From positions 5,007,501 to 5,071,500 of the forward strand of contig CATNEN010000003.1 in assembly GCA_950097015.1 (NCBI GenBank): a DNA stretch of 64,000 nt, read 5' to 3'. How positions within the stretch are numbered: position 1 is the stretch's first letter; the number at the start of each line of letters is the position of its first letter. Source of the stretch: Macrostomum hystrix. Its lineage: Eukaryota; Platyhelminthes; Macrostomidae. Below the pieces are notes generated by a model. It was not told the origin of the DNA and searched no databases. It worked only from the letters and a program-made list of their open reading frames with translations. Of the stretch, positions 46,970 through 58,063 are shown in pieces. Position numbers and translations under genes: made by a program.

Positions 46970-49900
46970 CTATTTAGGCAGGAATCCTATTTTTGAGTCA
47001 TCCTGTTCAAAATGTTCTTCGCCAAGTTCTTCAGCTTGCATCAGCTGACATGTTTGGAAATCATCATTGCCTAAACTTGAAAATGTTGGCATCAATTGAC
47101 TGCCCTGCTCCTGGGATGGATCAGCGATGCTGCTGTCCTTCTGATCTTGTTTCCGAATCGCTGCAGCCGCTGGCAAGTTTCTAGGTACATTCATTGCGCA
47201 AGTTTGAAATTCTTCTTCTGGAGCGAAGCTCTCCGGTTGATTTTCGAGCGATGCCTCCGGGATGTTCGAAAGATTTGAAGCACGAAACATACGCTCAAAC
47301 TCTTCGGGTGTCAAAACGTCTTCTGAAGGTGTATCGGCAAACATTGTAGGAGGACCGAGAGTGCTAGGAGGCTGTTCAAAATATAAAGATGGTGATATGA
47401 GAGGATGTGAGTCGGGAGCATTCGAAACAGCCGAATTTCCTTGCTCTACTCTGTGCGAAGGACTTTCTCGTTGTGCAAACGATTGAATCGGTCGAATCCC
47501 CACTAACTGAATATTTTCCGGTTGTTGTATTTGGCCAGCAGGAGCACGTCCTGGAGGTCGCGACGTTTCACCATTTTCATCGGTTCCGGTGCGACAAGGA
47601 AGTTGTCTTCTTTTGAGAAGGACGATGATTAATATGACAATGCCGAGCGCAACAACAAGAGGGATAACAACTCTTACAATCACTGCCACATTTTTAGACG
47701 ACTCATTTTCCTGTTTATCATGAACCGTATCGGTCCTGTTTAGTGGTCCATCAGTTACTGTTGCAGGACTGACCGGAGGTGCATCCTTTCGTTGAAGGAA
47801 CTCGTCAACAATCTTCGGGATGTTGCAGTCCTTGAAGGCTAACTCTTTGCTTCGGTTGTTAGGTGTCTCTGGAAACATTATAAATGAAAACTTCTCGCTA
47901 TTGCAGGTGTCCAGCTCGAATGTCACGCGGTTCGAAGTGTCGACTTTCATAACAGCGCAACGACCTGTTGACGATTCCACAGGTAATCTGAAATTTTGGG
48001 GGTCGGTGGCAGAGCGGTTAACGCGTTTGCCTCTCGCACCAATTTCCCTGAGCTCGATTCCGCGACAACGCCACATTTATTTTCATTTTCAAGCCGAGAG
48101 AAGGCTTGGGGGCTTGTCTTGCAATTTACGCCCTTGAGGGCCAACCTCCAAGACACAGTGAAATGTGCAAGTACAATGTTTGACGATGAGGAAAGTCAGA
48201 ACAGATGTACACACCTGTGTGAGCGTGTGCCTGCGCACAGTATATGTGTGTGTGTGTGCTCAGGAGTCAGCGAAATCGGCAGAATTGCCTTCTCGCTGGC
48301 TGCGGGTCTAGTGTCACGGTAAACGATGTACCATTGCCCGCAGCCTTCCTGCAATTATTACTAAAGTTTATTATTATTATTACGAGTAGATTCTTTTTTA
48401 AGCTGAAATGTTTGTTACCACACAACAGCTGGTCAAGAAATAAACAAATAAATATTTATTAATTTGCTTCAGACTTACCTTAAGTCACGTGCAGTCGCAA
48501 TCGGTTGGAGACTGCAGGAGACGCTTTCAGTATTTGTCACGGAGTACAATGCCTCTGCGCCCTGATAGTAGAACATGCCCAATCGCACTGACTCATTAAA
48601 GATCAGAGGTTGCCTGTAGGGATGCCTAAACACTCTCTCTTTGTCTGAAATTTCAAATATTAATAATGATTCACAGAAATTCCTATTTGGGTTATAAAAT
48701 CGAATAAATTTTTTTTTTTATTAAAAAAATATTTGTTCGGTTTGCAACAAATTTATCTAAGAAATATTCGCTCTAACCAAAGAGCTTCCTGAATTCTTTT
48801 CCCGATATTGGCCAGCTAAGGCTTGCGTGCTAAACATTTTTCTGGAGAGCACAAGCCTGGTCAGGACCCACTCCACAAATAATGAACGAGGCGACCAAAG
48901 GTGGCGACCAAAAATTCAAGGTGGCGCCCCTCACCCTCTACCCAAGCAAAGGTGGCGCCCCTCCCCAGCAAAGGTGGCGCCCCTCCCCCAAGCAAAGGTG
49001 GCGCCCCTCCCCCAAGCAAAGGTGGCGCCCCTCCCCAGCAAAGGTGGCGCCCCTCCCCAAGCAAAGGTGGCGCCCCTCCCCAGCAAAGGTGGCGTCCCTC
49101 CCCAGCAAAGGTGGCGCCCCTCCCCCAAGCAAAGGTGGCGCCCCTCCCCCAAGCAAAGGTGGTGCCCCAACCCAGCAAAGGTGGCCCCCCTTTCCCCAAA
49201 ATCCAAAATGGCACTGCCAGAAATCCAAGGTGGCGCTTATGAAATACTTCAGGCTTTGTATCTGCAGGAGATGTCGGAGAATCATTTTTAAGAAACAGTA
49301 AAACAAATATTTAGAAATGCACATCAGCTCACTGGCGTCAGTGAAGTTGCGCAGCTCTATCGAGCTACTAAAGCTGGCCAGTCGGGCATCACCGCCCAGG
49401 CGTGCCATGGCTGTGGTGAGATTTACGCGACTGTCGCTCCGAGCGTAGCAGCTGCCCTTGAAGTCGAGCATACTGGCGTCGCATAGTCCAGGAAGGACCA
49501 CAAGGATTCTGAGCTGGACTCGGCTAGGTGTTTGAGTTCGCGATTCCCAGCTGGCTTCAACGGTGAGCGGAAACCTGGTTATGACCGCATTGTGTTTTTA
49601 AAACTGTAGAAATTCCACTGCCCGAATTTCGAAAACACTCATTTTTATTTTCTATGTAGCTCCCAAAATATTCAATCGATAAGAATCCTAAACATGGGAC
49701 GTTTTACCTCGTTTCAGCCATCTGCAGCCTATCAATATTGTAGTTAGCCTACGCATGTTAAAACGAGGTTGAAACGACAGCCCGCCGTTGCTGTTGAGGT
49801 GTGTCTACTGTTAACTAATCACCAATTGGCTTTTAAAATGCGAGCGAGAAAAATGTTCTCACATTCGTTCTATGCTGGCGACATAGAAGGTTCCTGGCTG

Positions 49901-52900
49901 CACTCTGAACTTTTCCCCACTGAAACTGACAATCAAGTCTGCAGGTGTCTTCAGATCATCCTTGGACAGTGATGGACTATCAACATTAGCTTTTTTAACT
50001 GGCACTCCCAGTAGGACGACTTGATGATTTGTTAATGAACTCTCAACTGTCCATCTGCAGCTCTTGAAGGTCTGGAGGCCGTCATCGATGTAGTCTAGTG
50101 GGGTGGGAACTATCATTTCGTCCCTGTTATACTTGTCATCCATTTTGATTGGCATTGTCAAGCCGAACCTGCAATATTGATTTGAAGCTCGACAGCCTCG
50201 GCAGCTGAAATCAAACAAATAAGTAATTATTAACACGAATAAAACATTTCTTTATCAACTAAGGTAGAATTGAGACAGGGTAGAATTGAGACGGGGTAGA
50301 ATTGAGACGGGGTAAGAATTAAGATGGGGTAGAATTGAGACAGGGTAGAATTGAGACATGGTAGAATTGAGACGGGGTAGAATTGAGACAGGGTAGAATT
50401 GAGACGGGGTAAGAATTGAGACGGGATAGAATTGAGACGGGGTAGAATTGAGACGGGGTAAGAATTGAGACGGGGTAGAATTGAGACGGGGTAAGAATAA
50501 AGACGGTTAAGAATTCAGACGGGGTAAGAATTAAGACAGGGTAGAATTGAGACGGGGTAGAATTGAGACAGGGTAGAATTGAGACGGGGTAGAATTGAGG
50601 CGGGGTAAGAATTAAGATGGGGTAGAATTGAGACAGGGTAGAATTGAGACATGGTAGAATTGAGACGGGGTAGAATTGAGACAGGGTAGAATTGAGACGG
50701 GGTAAGAATTGAGACGGGATAGAATTGAGACGGGGTAGAATTGAGACGGGGTAAGAATTGAGACGGGGTAGAATTGAGACGGGGTAAGAATAAAGACGGT
50801 TAAGAATTCAGACGGGGTAAGAATTGAGACGGGGTAGAATTGAGACGGGGTAGAATTGAGACAGGGTAAGAATTGAGACGGGATAGAATTGAGACGGGGT
50901 AGAATTGAGACAGGGTAGAATTGAGATAGGGTAGAATTGAGACGGGGTAAGAATTGAGACGGGATAGAATTGAGACGGGGTAGAATTGAGACAGGGTAGA
51001 ATTGAGACGGGGTAAGAATTGAGACGGGGTAGAATTGTGACGGGGTAGAATTGAGACGGGGTAGAATTGAGACGGCATAGAATTGAGACAGGCTAGAATT
51101 GAGACGGGGTAGAATTGAGACGGGATGGAATTGAGACGGGGTAAGAATTCAGACGGGGTAAGAATTGAGACGGGGTAGAATTGAGACAGGGTAGAATTGA
51201 GACGGGGTAGAATTGAGATAGGGTAGAATTGAGACGGGGTAGAATTGAGACGGGATAGAATTGAGACGGGGTAAGAATTGAGACGGGGTAGAATTGAGAC
51301 GGGATAGAATTGAGACGGGGTAGAATTGAGACGGGGTAGAATTGAGACGGGGTAAGAATTGAGACGGCGTAGAATTGAGACGGGGTAGAATTGAGACAGG
51401 GTAGAATTGAGACGGGATATAATTGAGACGGGGTAGAATTGAGACGGGGTAGAATTGAGACGGGATAGAATTGAGACAGTGTAGAATTGAGACGGGGTAA
51501 GAATTGAGACGGGGTAAGAATTAAGACGGTTAAGAATTGAGACGGGGTAGAATTGAGATGGGGTAGAATTTAGACGGGGTAGAATTGAGACGGGGTAGAA
51601 TTGAGACGGGATAGAATTGAGACGGGGTAAGAATTGAGACGGGGGAAGAATTGAGACGGGTAGAATTGAGACGGGGTATAATTGAGACGGGGTAGAATTG
51701 AGACAGGGTAGAATTGAGACGGGGTATAATTGAGACGGGGTAGAATTGAGACGGGGTAAGAATTGAGACGGGGTAGAATTGAGACAGGGTAGAATGGAGA
51801 CGGGGTAGAATTGAGACGGGGTATAATTGAGACGGGGTAGAATTGAGACTGGGTAAGAATTGAGACGGGGTAGAATTGAGACGGGGTAAGAATTGAGACG
51901 GGGTAGAATTGAGACAGGGTAGCATGGAGACGGGGTAAAATTAAGAAAGGAGATGGGAAGGAAGATACTTCACAAAATTAAGGGAAAAATTATCGGACTG
52001 AGGGGGGAGACAATATACAGTGACGAACAATTGACAAAATAGGGAACTTACTTGATGTAAATAATCATGAGCCAGTACAGCGTGTTCCATTTGCGCCTAA
52101 CAACCTGCAAAGTATTAAATTTCAGCCATTTCGGTGCGAAATTTTGCCACACGTGTTCGTTATTACCCAGTTGTTTATCAAAAGATTTTCAGACAATCGT
52201 CACACTATCAGGTTTACCAAACAGTGAAATTAATAAAACAATAAAATAAACTACGCAGCTTGACAGTTCCAATGCAGTTTATCAATTTACCAGTTTATCC
52301 CCTGTCTCAATTCTCCCCTGTCTCAGTTCTCCACTGTCTCAGTTCTCCCCTGTCTCAGTTCTCCCCTGTCTCAGTTCTCCCCTGTCTCAGTTCTCCCCTG
52401 TCTCAGTTCTCCCCTGTTTCAGTTCCCCCCTGTCTCAGTTCTCCCCTGTCTCAGTTCTCCCCTGTCTCAGTTCTCCCCTGTCTCAGTTCTCCCCTGTCTC
52501 AATTCTCCCCTGTCTCAATTCTCCCCTGTTTCAGTTCTCCCCTGTCTCAGTTCTCCCCTGTCTCAGTTCTCCCCTGTCTCAATTCTCCCCTGTCTCAATT
52601 CTCCCCTGTCTCAATTCTCCCCTGTCTCAGTTCTCCCCTGTCTCAGTTCTCCCCTGTCTCAGTTCTCCCCTGTCTCAATTCTCCCCTGTCTCAATTCTCC
52701 CCTGTCTCAATTCTCCCCTGTTTCAGTTCCCCCCTGTCTCAGTTCTCCCCTGTCTCAGTTCTCCCCTGTCTCAGTTCTCCCCTGTCTCAGTTCTCCCCTG
52801 TCTCAATTCTCCCCTGTCTCAATTCTCCCCTGTTTCAGTTCTCCCCTGTCTCAGTTCTCCCCTGTCTCAGTTCTCCCCTGTCTCAATTCTCCCCTGTCTC

Positions 52901-54940
52901 AATTCTCCCCTGTCTCAATTCTCCCCTGTCTCAGTTCTCTACTGTCTCAATTCTCCCCTGTCTCAGTTCTCCACTGTCTCAGTTCTCCCCTGTCTCAGTT
53001 CTCCCCTGTCTCAGTTCTCCCCTGTCTCAGTTCTCCCCTGTCTCAATTCTCCCCTGTCTCAGTTCTCCCCTGTCTCAGTTCTCCCCTGTCTCAGTTCTCC
53101 CCTGTCTCAGTTCTCCCCTGTCTCAATTCTGCCCTGTCTCAGTTCTTCACTGTCTCAATTCTCCCCTGTCTCAATTCTCCCCTGTCTTAATTCTCCCCTG
53201 TCTCAATTCTCCCCTGTCTCAATTCTCCCCTGTCTCAATTCTCCCCTGTCTCAATTCTCCCCTGTCTCAATTCTCCCCTGTCTCAGTTCTCCACTGTCTC
53301 AATTCTCCCCTGTCTCAATTCTCCCCTGTCTCAATTCTCCCCTGTCTCAATTCTCCCCTGTCTCAGTTCTCCACTGTCTCAATTCTCCACTGTCTCAATT
53401 CTCCACTGTCTCAATTCTCCCCTGTCTCAGTTCTCCACTGTCTCAGTTCTCCCCTGTCTCAGTTCTCCTCTGTCTCAGTTCTCCACTGTCTCAGTTCTCC
53501 ACTGTCTCAGTTCTCCACTGTCTCAGTTCTCCACTGTCTCAATTCTCCCCTGTCTCAGTTCTCCACTGTCTCAATTCTCCACTGTCTCAGTTCTCCACTG
53601 TCTCAGTTCTCCCCTGTCTCAGTTCTCCCCTGTCTCAGTTCTCCCCTGTCTCAGTTCTTCACTGTCTCAATTCCCCCCTGTCTCAGTTCTTCACTGTCTC
53701 AATTCTCCCCTGTCTCAGTTCTCCCCTGTCTCAATTCTCCCCTGTCTCAATTCTCCCCTGTCTCAGTTCTTCACTGTCTCAATTCTCCCCTGTCTCAGTT
53801 CTCCCCTGTCTCAATTCTCCCCTGTCTCAATTCTCCCCTGTCTCAATTCTCCCCTGTCTCAATTTTCCCGTCTCAATTCTCCCCTGTCTCAATTCTCCCC
53901 TGTCTCAATTCTCCCCTGTCTCAGTTCTCCACTGTCTCAATTCTCCCCTGTCTCAATTCTCCCCTGTCTCAATTCTCCCCTGTCTCAATTCTCCCCTGTC
54001 TCAGTTCTCCACTGTCTCAATTCTCCACTGTCTCAATTCTCCACTGTCTCAATTCTCCCCTGTCTCAGTTCTCCACTGTCTCAGTTCTCCACTGTCTCAA
54101 TTCTCCACTGTCTCAATTCTCCACTGTCTCAATTCTCCCCTGTCTCAGTTCTCCACTGTCTCAGTTCTCCCCTGTCTCAGTTCTCCTCTGTCTCAGTTCT
54201 CCACTGTCTCAGTTCTCCACTGTCTCAGTTCTCCACTGTCTCAGTTCTCCACTGTCTCAATTCTCCCCTGTCTCAGTTCTCCACTGTCTCAATTCTCCAC
54301 TGTCTCAGTTCTCCACTGTCTCAGTTCTCCCCTGTCTCAGTTCTCCCCTGTCTCAGTTCTCCCCTGTCTCAGTTCTTCACTGTCTCAATTCCCCCCTGTC
54401 TCAGTTCTTCACTGTCTCAATTCTCCCCTGTCTCAGTTCTCCCCTGTCTCAATTCTCCCCTGTCTCAATTCTCCCCTGTCTCAATTCTCCCCTGTCTCAA
54501 TTTTCCCGTCTCAATTCTCCCCTGTCTCAATTCTCCCTTGTCTCAATTCTCCCCTGTCTCAATTCTCCCTGTCTCAATTCTCCCCTGTCTCAATTCTCCC
54601 CTGTCTCAGTTCTCCCCTGTCTCAATTCTCCCCTGTCTCAGTTCCCCTGTCTCAATTCTCCCCTGTCTCAATTCTCCCCTGTCTTAATTCTCCCTGTCTC
54701 AATTCTCCACTGTCTCAATTCTCCCCTGTTTCAGTTCTCCCCTGTCTCAATTCTCCCCTGTCTCAGTTCTCCAATGTCTCATCTCTCCCCTGTCTCATCT
54801 CTGTCGTGTCTCATCTCTCCCCTGTCTCATCTCTGTCGTGTCTCATCTCTCCCCTGTCTCATCTCTGTCGTGTCTCATCTCTCCCTATCAGACACAAAAG
54901 TACCACAAGACTAAGATAGCGTTAGCAACTGACTTACCAT
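46970..54940 (-). CDS. receptor-cluster paralogue 3: CUB-like + C-type-lectin-like type I membrane protein
   Basis: Exons on the - strand: ATG ending a leader exon at 54940-54938; then 52104-52052, 50204-49863 (A), 49574-49333 (B), 48644-48479 (C), 47987-46970 (D); 607 residues. The signal segment is KWNTLYWLMIIYIN. A has CRGCRASNQYC and KSCRWTVESS. B has GLCDASMLDFKGSCYARSD and LGGDARLASFSSSIEL. C has HPYRQPLIFNESVRLGMFYY and VSCSLQP. D opens with GRCAVMKV and LDTCNSEKFSFIMF, the best lectin-like ending in the cluster. The membrane helix is about 369-393 (VVIPLVVALGIVILIIVLL), followed by a tail of about 212 residues with EEEFQTCAM and NDDFQTCQL repeats plus SLYFEQ. Exons B (242 bp) and C (166 bp) have exactly the lengths seen in paralogues 2 and 4. 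The leader intron is about 2.8 kb and is mostly satellite. Confidence 0.8.
47997..48380 (+). repeat. tRNA-derived SINE (family 1), most complete copy
   Basis: The head gtggcagagcggttaacg (A box) and cctgagctcgattcc (B box) are followed by a body with tgtgcaagtacaatg and gtgtgtgtgtgctcagg. The tail is a TTATTATTATTA run near 48370. It lies between exons C and D of paralogue 3, antisense to the gene. Confidence 0.9.
48895..49205. repeat. 22-24-bp GC-rich minisatellite, intron B-C of paralogue 3
   Basis: About 12 copies of aaaggtggcgcccctccccc + (a)agc. Long Pro/Gly-rich frames on both strands are repeat artefacts. Confidence 0.9.
50262..51945. repeat. 16-bp satellite, intron signal-A of paralogue 3
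   Basis: About 100 copies of gacggggtagaattga with 17-bp (gtaagaattga) variants. Inverted, the unit reads tctcaattctaccccg, closely related to the arrays at 52.3-54.9 kb and inside the hAT elements. Confidence 0.95.
52290..54893. repeat. 16-bp satellite, leader intron of paralogue 3
   Basis: About 160 copies of tctcagttctcccctg and tctcaattctcccctg, changing at the right end to tctcatctctcccctg. No hAT ends flank it. The open frame of more than 880 codons through it is an artefact of the 48-bp super-period. Confidence 0.95.
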
Positions 54941-55480
54941 ATCGAAATCGAAGCCTTTAGTAAAAAATAGACAAATTGCTATAAGGTTTCTGCTTCTGCT
55001 GTTTAGAACAATGGCATAAGACAGCTAGCTCATTTGCGCAGCGATTTAGCAAGCGGAAATTTATATTTCATGGTTTTTTCTAAGACTTCTCGCAAAAGCT
55101 AGCGTACTGGTAGGAGAGACTTGATGAAACTTATGTACAGTCTTTCAAGCCGAGAGAGAGAGAGAAAGAGAAACATAGAGACAGGGAGAGCCAGGCAGAC
55201 AGAAAGTAGACCAGGAATCAGCTCTATATGTACATCAGAAAGAAGGGTTGAGGCATTTAATAATGGAGTTTTGTTACATTGGCTGTTTGACTCATTGGCT
55301 GCTTTATGCTCATTGAAATGAGCATTAATGTACACTCGAATTTGTGCGCAGTAGCTCTAGCAAAAACAGCTGTCTGTGAGTATGGATGAATGTGAGTGCG
55401 CATGTCCTATTAGTATAATGTGTTTTTCATAGATGTTCACTGCCATTTAGCACCGACTTGAAGCGTCCCTGTTTTGTTCA
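54941..55480. other. upstream region of paralogue 3
   Basis: Probable 5' UTR and promoter side of the - strand gene, with a gagagagagagaaagagaaa tract near 55150. No gene supported. Confidence 0.4.
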
Positions 55481-55484
55481 GATC

Positions 55485-55740
55485 GGTTCAGATCGGTTTA
55501 CCGCGTTTGCCTCTCGCACCAAGGTCCCTGAGCTCGATTCCACTGCGAGGCCGCATTCATTTGTGGCGCAGCCGCGGAGAGAAGGCTTGGGGACTTTTCG
55601 TTCAATTCGCGCCCTTATGGGCCAGCCTCCAAGCCACAGGGAGAGTGTACACTGCCTGACGATGAGAAAGTCAGGCCAGATGTACACACCCTGTGTGCGT
55701 GTGTGCTCGGGAATCAGCGGACCCGACTGTTCACTTGTTT
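55485..55740 (+). repeat. tRNA-derived SINE (family 1), truncated copy
   Basis: The A-box side is damaged (ggtttaccgcgtttgcctct). The B box cctgagctcgattcc and body are well kept, up to gtgtgtgctcgggaatcagc. The 3' tail is missing. Confidence 0.85.
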
Positions 55741-56560
55741 GTTCGGCTGATTTGAAGACCATACGTCGTCGAGTCAGCATTGTCGAGCGCACTACGTATT
55801 GTACGAAATAAAATATAATTTACAGTACACCACAATAAATTAGCTGTAATAGTAAGACTTCTTGACATAAACAGCCTTCTTGACGTAAATTGATTATACC
55901 TAAATATAGAGTAGAGGCTCAATAATATCCACTGCGAATAAATAAAGTACCTCGAATCACGGCAATACGGCTAAAGTCGGCTCGCCAGAGAGAATCACCA
56001 TATATATTTCAGTCGCAATTGAATACTTATAGCTTAATAAGTATACAAGAAACAGAAGCGATTCGTGCAATTTCATCCGGTTTTATATGCAGACAATTGG
56101 CCGGTTGAAAAGTGAATTTGTTCCGGAGGCAATTCGCTAGTTTATAAATCCGTTTTTGATCCGCGTGAGAAAACTGGATCGGAAATTGTTCCGGGTTTTG
56201 TGCCAGGAGCCTTGGCTGGATAGAATGGAAGGATTGCCTAGTGGATATTGTCACCACTCACGATTTTAAGGTCGGGGTGTCGGGTGTGCAAACCTCCAAA
56301 AATAAATTGTACTTTATGTACTTTTATTTAGTTGTGCACTCATTCCGACAGCAAAACAGTTCTTCTTTTTAGAGTTTATAAAAGTCATATTTTCCATCTG
56401 GCCCCTCTTTACCGCGTCTCGCTCAAAAATATACGTTCACTTTGATTCGATCGATAGTTCAATTTAGCTCAACTAATTAAATAATCTGCTTAGTTTACTT
56501 CATTGTCAACAAGCGACAGAAGTAGAGCGGAAGGAGATGCAGATTAGGGAGACAAGTAGA
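55741..56560. other. intergenic DNA between paralogues 3 and 4
   Basis: No gene supported. Short frames lack any recognisable feature. Confidence 0.4.
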
Positions 56561-56564
56561 GTGG

Positions 56565-57318
56565 GCAGTTGACAGCGTGGTGGTGAGGCAGTTGACAGCG
56601 TGGTGGTGAGGCAGTTGACAGCGTGGTGGTGAGGCAGTTGACAGCGTGGTGGTGAGGCAGTTGACAGCGTGGTGGTGAGGCAGTTGACAGCGTGGTGGTG
56701 AGGCAGTTGACAGCGTGGTGGTGAGGCAGTTGACAGCGTGATGGTGAGGCAGTTGACAGCGTAATGGTGAGGCAGTTGACAGCGTGGTGGTGAGGCAGTT
56801 GACAGCGTGGTGGTGAGGCAGTTGACAGCGTGGTGGTGAGGCAGTTGACAGCGTGGTGGTGAGGCAGTTGACAGCGTGGTGGTGAGGCAGTTGACAGCGT
56901 GGTGGTGAGGCAGTTGACAGCGTGGTGGTGAGGCAGTTGACAGCGTGGTGGTGAGGCAGTTGACAGCGTGATGGTGAGGCAGTTGACAGCGTAATGGTGA
57001 GGCAGTTGACAGCGTGGTGGTGAGGCAGTTGACAGCGTGGTGGTGAGGCAGTTGACAGCGTGGTGGTGAGGCAGTTGACAGCGTGGTGGTGAGGCAGTTG
57101 ACAGCGTGGTGGTGAGGCAGTTGACAGCGTGGTGGTAGTGAGGCAGTTGACAGCGTGGTGGTGAGGCAGTTGACAGCCTGGTGGTGAGGCAGTTGACAGC
57201 GTGGTGGTGAAGCAGTTGACAGCGTGGTGGTGAGGCAGTTGACAGCGTGGTGGTGAGGCAGTTGACAGCGTGATGGTGAGGCAGTTGACAGTGTGGTGGT
57301 GAGGCAGTTGACAGCGTA
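56565..57318. repeat. 23-bp minisatellite
   Basis: About 33 nearly perfect copies of gcagttgacagcgtggtggt + gag. The homogeneity implies recent expansion or conversion. The two 280-296 codon His/Pro/Thr-rich - strand frames across it are artefacts of a 69-bp (3 x 23) super-period. Confidence 0.95.
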
Positions 57319-58063
57319 TGTACGCTCGTAGAATATTTTTGGAATATAATACAACTAGTAGCAACCGATTTAACCAGAAAATCATATCTTACGAGCTAAA
57401 ACAAACCTAGCAAGAATTTGAATACAGTTTCATTTTTGTGATATCAGGAAGCAATATATTATTAAAAACAATTTTGGCGGATTCGAATGTCCTTTGAGAG
57501 GCCTATTACAATATAGACAACATTTTTAAGTCTCAAAGCAAAATTGCTGCAATGAGCTACTGCAGCAAAGAAAACGTAGGTAATCCCAGTTGTTACATGC
57601 ACTATAACACGATTTTGAGGTAATAAAGCATGTTTTGAACGACAAAGTTCTGCAACAAATTAGCTTTTGGCTAATTATAAGCGACGCGCGGAGCGTTTGA
57701 TAGATTGAATTGGTAAGTATTGGTAGGTAGGTTTTGGTAGATTAAATTCTTTTTGTCTATGGACAAAATAGATCGTGGCAGGCAATCGTGGTTAAAATAT
57801 ACTTCTGCAAGCATTTGTGGCCAAGAAATACACAACCATAATTTTTTTGGCTAAGTTTATCTCGGGTTAAGAAAGCACTAATCAAAGATACCATGCGACA
57901 GTTCACAAGAGCAAGTCAAGCGAAAATACAAAAACTCTGGTTGGAATAAACTAATTTAAAAGAAGCAGATTTATCTAACAGTTTATTATACCGGAAAGAC
58001 TTCAGTATTTCTGTCTGAATAAATAAAAAACATAATAGTCGATAGTAAAAATCCAGACTACAA
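57319..58063. other. 3' flank of paralogue 4
   Basis: AT-rich non-coding sequence. Nothing else seen. Confidence 0.4.

Noticed and set aside
48827-49501. Pro/Gly-rich ORFs on both strands
   Set aside because: GC-rich minisatellite in intron B-C of paralogue 3. The 187-codon - strand frame merely runs from real exon B into it.
52260-54914. 884-codon + strand ORF
   Set aside because: Read-through of a 16-bp satellite in the leader intron of receptor paralogue 3.
56495-57385. 282-296 codon His/Pro/Thr-rich - strand ORFs
   Set aside because: Two frames of one 23-bp repeat; the peptides repeat every 23 residues in each.
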